A stretch of DNA of 64,000 bases. It comes from Bacteroides sp. (GTDB lineage: Bacteria; Bacteroidota; Bacteroidia; Bacteroidales; Bacteroidaceae). Positions 1-7,043 of this stretch are shown here, piece after piece. Within the stretch, counting starts at the first letter, position 1. Every line of letters starts with the position of its first letter. Below the pieces are notes generated by a model. It did not search any database, was not told the origin of the DNA, and worked only from the letters and a program-made list of their open reading frames with translations. The position numbers were made by a program, and so were the translations under genes. Location of the stretch: positions 102,985-166,984 of the forward strand of contig JAMPDJ010000003.1 in NCBI GenBank assembly GCA_023665805.1. The letters are read 5' to 3'.

Positions 1-1815
1 GTCGCTGGCAATACGTATATCGGCTGGGGCATGTTGCTGGAAATAATCCAATATGACCGCCGATTGCTTGTTCTTGCGCAACAATATGGCCATCTGCGCC
101 AATGGCAAACCTGCCTCATGCAGGGCACATATCCTGGATAACATGTCCTCCAACACCCACTCCTTTTCCTCTTCCGGAGTAAGCCTGGGCTGCCCGTTGG
201 CTTTCGTTCCCTTGATACGCAGGGATATGCTATAGAATCCTTTCGGAACAGTATTCTTCCACGATGGCGTCTCCTGCCTTACATCACTGTATATGCCGGA
301 GGCACCTCCAATGGCAAAACGCGCATTGTCGTCCACTGCATCCAAGACCGAGGCAGCCTTGACAAAGAAGTCGTTGTTGAACTTCACGATCCGCTGTTCA
401 CTACGGTAGTTGGTGTCCAAGGTCTCCGTCACTGGCTTCCAGACCTGCATATTGCCTGCCAGATTGCTCAGCAGGCTCCATTCTCCACCACGCCAACGAT
501 AAATGCTCTGCTTTATGTCACCTACAATAAGGTCGGTTCCTCCCAAAGCCTGGTTTTCAAACAACAAGACCTTGAAGTTGTTCCACTGCAGGCGGCTTGT
601 GTCCTGGAACTCGTCTATCATCACGTTCCACAGCACGGTGCCTATTTTCTCGAACACGAACGGATTATCCTGACCGTCAATCAGTCCCGACAACAAGGTA
701 GGTGTGCGGGATAGCGGAAATGTCTCACGTTCGTTGTTGATGTCCCGTACAATCTCGTCTATACGCGAAAGGAGTTGCAGCTGATTGGTAAAATGCCGTG
801 CCAGCTTGGCCGTATTGTATCTGCGGCGCAAGGTGTCCTCCTTATTCAAGAAATCGGCAAATTTGTCCGACAATTGCCTGTATTGGGAGCATACTGCCTC
901 GTCTGTCTTGTAGCGGGTCAACAGCAAGGCACTGCCATCAGTCAGAAAAGCCTGGAATTTGACACCCTTGGACACGGTCCTGTTATTCTTGGCCTTGCCA
1001 TCAAGGATGTTTTGCAAATAAGTTACCGGTGCAGGCTGCCTTTTGCCCACATGCTCCGAGGTGCACACTCCCTGCATATACTCCAGCATCAACCGTGCAA
1101 GTTCCATGATGTCGGTTTCTGCCTGCTCCATTATTTCCTGCATGGATGTACGGAAAGCCCTTACTTTTCTGAAATCCGAAATGATCTCGCGGTCGGCCTT
1201 GCTCCGCTGCATGAAGTCCTCCTGGAATATGCACCGCGCAAACGTCTTTATTGTGGACTGTATGTTCCACTTGCCGTTTTCGTCCAACTCGTCGGCCACG
1301 TATTGCACAACAATCTTGCGCAGGGAAGCATCCAAGTCAAGGGTGTCTATCAACCTGTCCACGGCCATGTCCAGGAGTTCCTGGTCGTTCAATTCAACTT
1401 GCAGGTTGGAACTCTGTCCCAGTTCACGCGCCAGACTCCTGAGTATGCTTTGGAAGAAACTGTCTATCGTCTCCACGCGGAAGCGGCTATAGTCGTGCAA
1501 AATCAAGGTCAAGGCCTTGCCGCTGCGCTCCCTCACCTGTTCATCGGTCATGACATGACCATCGTGGCGTAGTTTCTCCATCAACTTCCGCATGTAGGAA
1601 TCGCTGCCAGGCAGGGCATACCGTATGCCATAGAGATGTTGCAGGATGCGATCCTTCATCTCTGCCGTAGCCTTGTTGGTAAAAGTCACGGCCAAAGTGT
1701 GCTTATATTCCTCGTCTGCCTGCGGGCGTATCATCAGGTAGATGTATTCCACAGTCAGCGTGAATGTCTTGCCGCTACCGGCCGAGGCTTTGTAAATCTT
1801 CAACGTAGAGTTCAT
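1..1815 (-). CDS. AddA/RecB-like UvrD-family helicase-nuclease subunit (N-terminal 605 residues, cut by window edge)
   Basis: The reading frame is open from an ATG at 1815 to the window edge, so the C-terminus is missing. Superfamily 1 helicase motifs are visible: Walker A ASAGSGKTFTL near residue 10, motif Ia TFTNKAT, motif II IDEFQDT near residue 405, motif III GDIKQSIYRWRG, and NYRS. The early ASAGSGKT and long spacer before motif II fit the AddA/RecB branch of double-strand-break resection enzymes rather than PcrA. Known AddA proteins end in a RecB-type nuclease domain, which would lie outside the window, usually with an AddB-like partner. A -7 box at 1840-1847 sits about 20 nt before the ATG and supports this start. 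Confidence 0.88.
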   Translation of the reverse strand, partial: MNSTLKIYKASAGSGKTFTLTVEYIYLMIRPQADEEYKHTLAVTFTNKATAEMKDRILQHLYGIRYALPGSDSYMRKLMEKLRHDGHVMTDEQVRERSGKALTLILHDYSRFRVETIDSFFQSILRSLARELGQSSNLQVELNDQELLDMAVDRLIDTLDLDASLRKIVVQYVADELDENGKWNIQSTIKTFARCIFQEDFMQRSKADREIISDFRKVRAFRTSMQEIMEQAETDIMELARLMLEYMQGVCTSEHVGKRQPAPVTYLQNILDGKAKNNRTVSKGVKFQAFLTDGSALLLTRYKTDEAVCSQYRQLSDKFADFLNKEDTLRRRYNTAKLARHFTNQLQLLSRIDEIVRDINNERETFPLSRTPTLLSGLIDGQDNPFVFEKIGTVLWNVMIDEFQDTSRLQWNNFKVLLFENQALGGTDLIVGDIKQSIYRWRGGEWSLLSNLAGNMQVWKPVTETLDTNYRSEQRIVKFNNDFFVKAASVLDAVDDNARFAIGGASGIYSDVRQETPSWKNTVPKGFYSISLRIKGTKANGQPRLTPEEEKEWVLEDMLSRICALHEAGLPLAQMAILLRKNKQSAVILDYFQQHAPADIRIASD

Positions 1816-1839
1816 TCTTGTTTCCGGCTCTTACGTGTA

Positions 1840-1847
1840 CAAAGATA
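1840..1847 (-). promoter_or_regulatory. Bacteroidota -7 box for the AddA-like gene
   Basis: TATCTTTG on the minus strand matches TAnnTTTG. It lies 25 bp before the ATG at 1815. No clear TTTG is seen at -33. Confidence 0.5.
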
Positions 1848-2019
1848 TAAAAAAAAAACGTATCACCTCCTTTGTACCGACATCCAACATAAAAAAACAA
1901 GAATGGCCATCATGAAAAGCCGCACATATGAGATTTTATCATACATGAGCATCCCGGTTCTTCTTTAGGAGTAACGAAGAGTACGGAAATAAACTCTTAC
2001 ATCCACGGTGTACACGTTA

Positions 2020-2217
2020 AACCCGAATCGGTCATTAGATTTCCAATCCGTTTTGTCTTTATATTCGTTCGTATTGCAACCGTTTTGTCGAAGGCATAGC
2101 GAGCTATGGCGAGACCAAACGGGATGCAAGACGGCGAAGAGAAGGGCAAAATGGAGGAAAAGGCAATACATATCATCTGATTTATACAATTTGACGTTCT
2201 AATGACCGATTCGGGTT
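2020..2217. repeat. Hairpin (MITE-like) repeat, copy 1
   Basis: Perfect 20-bp terminal inverted repeats lie at 2020-2039 and 2198-2217, and an inner imperfect inverted repeat surrounds the centre (GCAACCGTTTTGTC against its complement), so the whole element can fold into one long hairpin. A closely related copy lies at 20419-20606. No transposase is present. This is consistent with a non-autonomous mobile or REP-like element, but mobility is inferred only from copy number and structure. Confidence 0.8.
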
Positions 2218-2230
2218 AAAATACGTTCTT

Positions 2231-2330
2231 AACAATAGTATTGTCGCACCCTTGACAATAGTATTCTCAAGGGCGTGTCCATAGTATTGTTGGGATTGCG
2301 TCAATAATATAGTCGGGATGTCAACAATTC
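2231..2330. repeat. TATTGTCG palindrome repeat, site 1
   Basis: Several alternating TATTGTCG / GACAATA words surround a GCGTGTCCATAGTATTGT unit. Close variants occur at 31813-31866 and 55244-55314, always in intergenic DNA. Confidence 0.6.
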
Positions 2331-2383
2331 TCTGTTGCCTGCAGGTAGGCTACAATATCGTCACTATGAAACAAAGAGACGCA

Positions 2384-2437
2384 CAATCATATCACCTGCT
2401 TTACACTAATTGACGCTCTAACGACCAATTGACTGGG
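2384..2437. repeat. Degenerate right end of the hairpin repeat
   Basis: This stretch aligns with the right end of the copy ending at 2217 (CATATCAyCTGmTTTA, then TTGACGyTCTAAyGACC) but has many substitutions, and no matching left end was found nearby. It looks like a decayed third copy. Confidence 0.5.
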
Positions 2438-2479
2438 CAAAACACTATCTGCATTTGTCCCCATTTACATAAGCATTTC

Positions 2480-2511
2480 TTGGCCCATACGGCAAAAAAA
2501 TCGTAACTTTG
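2480..2511 (+). promoter_or_regulatory. panB promoter
   Basis: TTG at 2480-2482, 21 bp, then TAACTTTG at 2504-2511 fits the Bacteroidota housekeeping promoter. Transcription would start near 2515, giving a leader of about 40 nt. AAGGAGGA at 2541-2548, 7 nt before the ATG, is an unusually strong Shine-Dalgarno site for this phylum. Confidence 0.7.
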
Positions 2512-2555
2512 CAGGACGTATTAACGATATACATATTATTAAGGAGGAATTAACT

Positions 2556-3374
2556 ATGTCAACTTATTTGGTCGAGGATACTCGCAAGGTCACCACCCGC
2601 AGACTTATAGACATGAAACGGCAGGGCAAAAAAATTGCCATGCTTACAGCCTATGACTATACCATGGCACAAATTGTCGACCAGGCCGGAATGGATGTCA
2701 TTCTGGTAGGCGACAGTGCTTCCAACGTCATGGCCGGAAACCTCACCACATTGCCAATCAGCGTGGAGCAGATGATATACCATGCAAAAAGCGTAGTACG
2801 CGGCACCAATCGTGCATTGGTAGTGTGCGACATGCCGTTCGGTTCCTATCAGATAGGACGCACCGAAGGCGTGACCAATGCCATACGCATCATGAAAGAA
2901 AGCCACGCCGATGCCTTGAAACTGGAAGGAGGCGTGGAATTCATCGATACCATTCGCGCCATTCTCGACGCAGGCATCCCGGTAATGGGACATCTGGGAC
3001 TGATGCCACAAAGCATCAACAAGTTCGGAACATACGCAGTCAGGGCCAAGGAGAATGCCGAGGCCGACAAACTGATTTCCGATGCACACGCCTTGGAGGA
3101 TGCCGGATGCTTCGCCTTGGTCTTGGAAAAGATTCCGGCTGAGTTGTGCAAGCGTGTCTGCAACGAACTCACCATCCCCGTCATAGGCATAGGGGCAGGT
3201 CCTGCAGATGGTCAGGTGCTGGTAGTACACGACATGCTGGGAATGAACAATGGGTTTTCCCCAAAGTTCCTGCGCCGTTATGCCGACCTGTTCACGGTCA
3301 TGACGGATGCCATCGGCCAATACATCACCGATGTCAAAAGCGAGAATTTCCCCAGCGAAGGAGAATGCTACTGA
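2556..3374 (+). CDS. panB: 3-methyl-2-oxobutanoate hydroxymethyltransferase
   Basis: PanB transfers a hydroxymethyl group from 5,10-methylene-THF to 2-oxoisovalerate, the first committed step to pantothenate, in the cytosol. At 272 residues it has normal family length. Visible signatures are the N-terminal LTAYDY segment, the metal-binding VGDS motif near residue 53, the DMPFGSY segment near residue 94, and conserved GHLGLMPQS and IGIGAG stretches. The ATG at 2556 follows a strong ribosome site. No other pantothenate gene is adjacent, so it is probably a single-gene transcript ending at the palindrome at 3430-3479. Confidence 0.97.
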   Translation: MSTYLVEDTRKVTTRRLIDMKRQGKKIAMLTAYDYTMAQIVDQAGMDVILVGDSASNVMAGNLTTLPISVEQMIYHAKSVVRGTNRALVVCDMPFGSYQIGRTEGVTNAIRIMKESHADALKLEGGVEFIDTIRAILDAGIPVMGHLGLMPQSINKFGTYAVRAKENAEADKLISDAHALEDAGCFALVLEKIPAELCKRVCNELTIPVIGIGAGPADGQVLVVHDMLGMNNGFSPKFLRRYADLFTVMTDAIGQYITDVKSENFPSEGECY

Positions 3375-3429
3375 AACCAACCGCCGGACATCTCGCGTCC
3401 ATACCATCAGACATGGCCAAAGTGACATT

Positions 3430-3479
3430 ATAGTGCAAGGGCTTTTGTATCTGTTCAGATACAAAAGCCCTTGCACTAT
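3430..3479. terminator. Perfect 24-bp palindrome between panB and malQ
   Basis: The arms 3430-3453 and 3456-3479 are perfect reverse complements around a 2-nt centre, 55 bp after panB and 56 bp after malQ. There is no long T-run. It probably acts as a bidirectional terminator of two convergent genes. Confidence 0.75.
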
Positions 3480-3535
3480 TGTCAACCATATTCGTCGCCA
3501 TATATCGCAACACTTGCACTGCCGATGGAATATGA

Positions 3536-6280
3536 CTAAGCACGTCCGCTACGCCATATCATGTGCCTTATCTTTTCGTTAAAATCATGTGCCGCAACCA
3601 ACTGCTCTATAGTCAGATGCATACGGTATCGCCAATAGTGACGTGGATTGGCAGGAATGTTTATACGCTCCTGTTCAATGTTTTCCGCACGCAAATCCTC
3701 GTCCATTGACAACCAGTCCTGCAAGGATATCAGGCACAACATGGATGGAGAGAACAGATGACGCGACACCACCTCCTCGCACAACCAACCTGGCATCGCC
3801 TCCGGTGCACGGCCATCCTTCTGTAACACCTCATTGTAGAACTGCTGGCGTCTCTCCTCATCCTCCTGCCACCACAGACGAAGTGTAGGCATGTCATGTG
3901 TGAAGATGGTAGCCACGGACATATACGGATTGTTCTCCAAACGTCCGAAACGCAATCCGTATTCCTTGGGCATGGCCTGTATTTCCAGAGACAGAATGCG
4001 CAACTGCTTCATGACAGGCTCAACGCATGCAGGCACCATCCCCAAATCCTCGGCACAACATAACATGCGGGTGGACTCCACCAGGGAAGGCAGTTTTTTC
4101 ATTGCCTCCATTCCCCAGAAGGCATTGTGGCGATGATAATAAAAGTCCTCGTACAGGCGGTTGAAGGCTTCCCGTTCGACCTGCGACAATGTGCCATATG
4201 TGTAAGTGTCCTGTGCTGAGATACGGGGCACATACCCCTCACCAAGCGACATAAAAAGGATATTCTGTATCAATTTACATAGTATAGTCCTGAGCTTACG
4301 ATGGTGTCCATCGTTGTCCACATTGCCAAAGTGCTCATACACTTGCTGTTCCGTCCTGTATTCCGTCCGCAGGGCATACCAGTCCGGTCCCATGGCTTCC
4401 AGATACAAGGAGCGTATTTCGTCTATGATGCTCTGTTCGCCGCACAATGTTCGCAGAAAATGGTCGGTAATATAAGGATTCGTGAACAACTTTTCACGCC
4501 AATGCAACCCAAAGCCCTCAATCTCTTCGATGCTCAGAGGCAGACATGGTTCGAAGTGCCCCAGCAGGCCGCTTTTTGCCGAAACTGGTATCTCCCAAAT
4601 GCGGAAGAAACCAAGGATGTGGTCTATGCGATAGGCATCGAAATACTCGGCCATCCTGGTGAAACGACGTATCCACCATCGGTTTCCATCCTCCTGCATC
4701 CGTTTCCAGTTATATGTGGGAAATCCCCAGTTCTGCCCGTCCACACTGAAATCATCAGGTGGTGCTCCGGCAGAACCTTGCATATTGAAATACTCCGGTT
4801 CCGTCCAAGCCTCCACGCTGGTACGTGAAATACCTATGGGGATGTCTCCCTTGAGCAACACACCATGGGTACGGGCATAAGCGGTGGCCTCCTTCAACTG
4901 TATGGACAGCAGATATTGGACGAAAAACCAAAAGCCGACCTCCTTGGCATGAACATCGGCATATTCCTGTACCTGCTCCCTATCATACTGCGACAAGATG
5001 CTCCATCTCCTGAAACAACTGGTCCCCTCCACATCGCGCCGATGACAGAAGACACCGTAGGATACAAGCCAGTCCTCGTTCCGGCGGACAAACTCCCGAC
5101 AGGCAGGTGTGTCCAGCCACATGTCACCTTCCTGTTCATACAGTCTGTGCAGGTATCGCAATTTCAAGTTCATCGTGCGTTCATAATCCATCTGTGTCAT
5201 GGCATTCAATTGCCCGCACTCATCAGCGTGTTCCTGCATGAAAATATCATCCGCAATCTCCGGCAACTGCCTCAAGTCCATATATATTGGATGCAAGGCA
5301 TAGATGCTGATTGCATTGTATGGATAACAGTCAGTCCATGTGGATGTCTGGGTGGTGTCGTATATGGGGAGCAACTGTATCACACACATTCCTGTGCAGG
5401 AAGCCCAGTCCACCAACATGCGCAAATCTCCAAAATCACCGCCACCCTGACTACCTTGGCTACGAAGAGAAAACACGGGAATGACCACACCAGCCGCCTT
5501 CCAATGCTCGTATGGCACGCGCAAATCACGGTCCCAGACCACCTGTACCGTATTGGGAGCAAACATAATACTGTAATTTGGTATCAATGGAGCTGTTGTC
5601 TGCGTACCCCATAATTCGGAAATGCCACCGCCAACCACAGGCGAATGCCTGTTCTCGCCGTCCTCCCAAATGAGCAGCTCTCCGGTCTCCTCATCCACCA
5701 CCACATATTTGTATTCGAAGGGGAACTGCAGTCCTGAGGCACTCAGTGCCAGACACCATTCATGCATGCCAGCGCGGTTCATCCTCAACGCACGCTCCGG
5801 CATCCATCCGCCCAACTGAGGCAGGGAGCCAAGCAAAGCCAGTTGCCTTCCCTTGAGCAACTGTGGAGCCTGCACACGAAAGAGAAGGGTACGGTCGTAG
5901 TAGGCCACAGTCGGTTCGTTGACTGCAGCCTGGGCCACGCAATAGCCATAGGCAGAGGAATACAAATGGCTGAACGATGGCATGTCCTTCCAATAATCCT
6001 GTAGAATGAATGTCTTTTCCTGGGCATAGAGGAATGTACGAGGCACCACGTTCCATTCCCGGCGTATCACTTTGTCGCCGAAGGCCACGATATAAGTGTA
6101 GCGGAAAGCCCAGGCATCCTTTTCGTGCAAGACCACCTCTCCTGCCCAGTGCAAGCCGTCAGTAGTGTCCAGCTTGTGCATGTACATCATCTCAGAGCCT
6201 CGCCGACGCTCTACCATTATTTCCACACGTATGTCCTGTCCCCAGTCTGTGCGGTATTCCAATTTGAATTGCAGCTTCAT
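3536..6280 (-). CDS. malQ: 4-alpha-glucanotransferase, DPE2-like GH77 with N-terminal CBM20 domains
   Basis: The 914-residue amylomaltase transfers alpha-1,4-glucan segments during maltodextrin or glycogen metabolism. Two starch-binding (CBM20-like) modules occupy about residues 1-110 and 130-230, the second with a typical LLGSLPQLGGW segment. The GH77 catalytic domain follows. Key residues are the nucleophile Asp553 in AYRIDHILGFF, the acid/base Glu744 in CAEDLGMVP, and the transition-state Asp796 in THDMPTLR. An insert of about 150 residues inside the catalytic domain and the tandem CBM20s match the plant DPE2 type seen in Bacteroidetes rather than short bacterial MalQ. No signal peptide is present, so it acts in the cytoplasm. 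Confidence 0.93.
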   Translation of the reverse strand: MKLQFKLEYRTDWGQDIRVEIMVERRRGSEMMYMHKLDTTDGLHWAGEVVLHEKDAWAFRYTYIVAFGDKVIRREWNVVPRTFLYAQEKTFILQDYWKDMPSFSHLYSSAYGYCVAQAAVNEPTVAYYDRTLLFRVQAPQLLKGRQLALLGSLPQLGGWMPERALRMNRAGMHEWCLALSASGLQFPFEYKYVVVDEETGELLIWEDGENRHSPVVGGGISELWGTQTTAPLIPNYSIMFAPNTVQVVWDRDLRVPYEHWKAAGVVIPVFSLRSQGSQGGGDFGDLRMLVDWASCTGMCVIQLLPIYDTTQTSTWTDCYPYNAISIYALHPIYMDLRQLPEIADDIFMQEHADECGQLNAMTQMDYERTMNLKLRYLHRLYEQEGDMWLDTPACREFVRRNEDWLVSYGVFCHRRDVEGTSCFRRWSILSQYDREQVQEYADVHAKEVGFWFFVQYLLSIQLKEATAYARTHGVLLKGDIPIGISRTSVEAWTEPEYFNMQGSAGAPPDDFSVDGQNWGFPTYNWKRMQEDGNRWWIRRFTRMAEYFDAYRIDHILGFFRIWEIPVSAKSGLLGHFEPCLPLSIEEIEGFGLHWREKLFTNPYITDHFLRTLCGEQSIIDEIRSLYLEAMGPDWYALRTEYRTEQQVYEHFGNVDNDGHHRKLRTILCKLIQNILFMSLGEGYVPRISAQDTYTYGTLSQVEREAFNRLYEDFYYHRHNAFWGMEAMKKLPSLVESTRMLCCAEDLGMVPACVEPVMKQLRILSLEIQAMPKEYGLRFGRLENNPYMSVATIFTHDMPTLRLWWQEDEERRQQFYNEVLQKDGRAPEAMPGWLCEEVVSRHLFSPSMLCLISLQDWLSMDEDLRAENIEQERINIPANPRHYWRYRMHLTIEQLVAAHDFNEKIRHMIWRSGRA

Positions 6281-6320
6281 GTCAGTGAAATAACAATGTA
6301 TGTCCCTTATTTATGTGCAA

Positions 6321-6328
6321 CAAATGTA
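6321..6328 (-). promoter_or_regulatory. -7 box for malQ
   Basis: TACATTTG on the minus strand, 41 bp before the malQ ATG, matches TAnnTTTG. Confidence 0.45.
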
Positions 6329-6360
6329 CAATAAAAAAGCGGAAAACAAGCAATATACGC

Positions 6361-6924
6361 TCACAGATTTGGAATAGTATGCTCCCAAAGGATATTCATT
6401 CCTATAAGCATCAGTACTATGCCCCCCACCAGTCCGGCCCTGTTTTTGAATCCAAGCCCAAAGACCTTGCCCAGGCATACACCGGCCACGGAGAATGCCA
6501 TGGTGGTGAGACCTATGACGACAACAGGCATCAAGACGGACATGTCCAGACATGCAAAGGAGACACCGACGGCCAATGCGTCTATGCTGGTGGCTATGGC
6601 CAACGGCAACATGGCTTTGAAAGAAAAATCGGCAGATATGTGCTCCTCGTCCCCGAACAAGGCCTCATGCACCATGTTGCCACCTATCAACGTCAGCAAT
6701 ATCCATGCCACCCAATGATCCCATGCACCAATGACGGTTGCAAAACTACTCCCAAGGAAATATCCCAGCAACGGCATGAACGCCTGAAATGTTCCAAACC
6801 ACAACCCCGCAGCAAAGGCTTGGGGTAACCTCGCCCTACCGACACTGATTCCCTTGGCAACGGATACCGCAAAAGCATCCATGGATAGGCCGACTGCCAA
6901 TAATGATAATTCCGTAATTCCCAT
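6361..6924 (-). CDS. mntP: Manganese efflux pump
   Basis: This 187-residue inner-membrane protein has six predicted transmembrane helices and the two-fold internal symmetry of MntP (DUF204). The paired acidic motifs GLSMDAFAVSVAKG (Asp16) and ATSIDALAVGVSF are the expected metal-path residues. MntP proteins export Mn(II) and protect against manganese excess. The gene is transcribed away from the GH20 gene's terminator; its -7 box at 6933-6940 ends only 9 bp before the ATG, leaving no room for a manganese riboswitch leader. Confidence 0.92.
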   Translation of the reverse strand: MGITELSLLAVGLSMDAFAVSVAKGISVGRARLPQAFAAGLWFGTFQAFMPLLGYFLGSSFATVIGAWDHWVAWILLTLIGGNMVHEALFGDEEHISADFSFKAMLPLAIATSIDALAVGVSFACLDMSVLMPVVVIGLTTMAFSVAGVCLGKVFGLGFKNRAGLVGGIVLMLIGMNILWEHTIPNL

Positions 6925-6932
6925 ATCTTATG

Positions 6933-6940
6933 CAAAGGTA
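6933..6940 (-). promoter_or_regulatory. mntP -7 box
   Basis: TACCTTTG on the minus strand. The predicted start site is about 5 nt before the ATG, so the mRNA leader would be almost absent. Confidence 0.6.
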
Positions 6941-6969
6941 CAAAAAAACCGCGCCCAAAGGACGCGGTT
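6941..6969 (-). terminator. Rho-independent terminator of the sulfatase-GH20 operon
   Basis: A 10-bp stem with one mismatch (6947-6956 with 6960-6969, AAA loop) is followed on the minus strand by a seven-T run at 6942-6948. The T-run directly abuts the mntP -7 box. Confidence 0.75.
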
Positions 6970-7043
6970 CTTATACTTTCATCAAAAGCATCGTCTACCT
7001 ATATAGTAATAAGGCAAAGAACCTCAATTCAGAAGAGGCATAT

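Larger units (their letters stand above)
1816..2555. other. 740-bp intergenic region with three repeat types
   Basis: No convincing gene is present between the AddA-like gene and panB, which diverge. The region contains a 198-bp hairpin repeat (2020-2217), a palindrome-rich TATTGTCG repeat (2231-2330), a degenerate hairpin-repeat end (2384-2437) and the panB promoter. Short open frames over the hairpin repeat are judged to be by-products of its sequence. Confidence 0.7.

Noticed and set aside
775..1572. 265-codon plus-strand frame
   Set aside because: Lies antisense within the AddA-like helicase, whose motifs are clear on the other strand.
2008..2202. 64-codon and 74-codon frames over hairpin repeat copy 1
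   Set aside because: The frames follow the palindromic repeat on both strands and are best explained as by-products of the repeat.
2559..3485. 308-codon minus-strand frame over panB
   Set aside because: Exact antisense of panB and without recognisable motifs.
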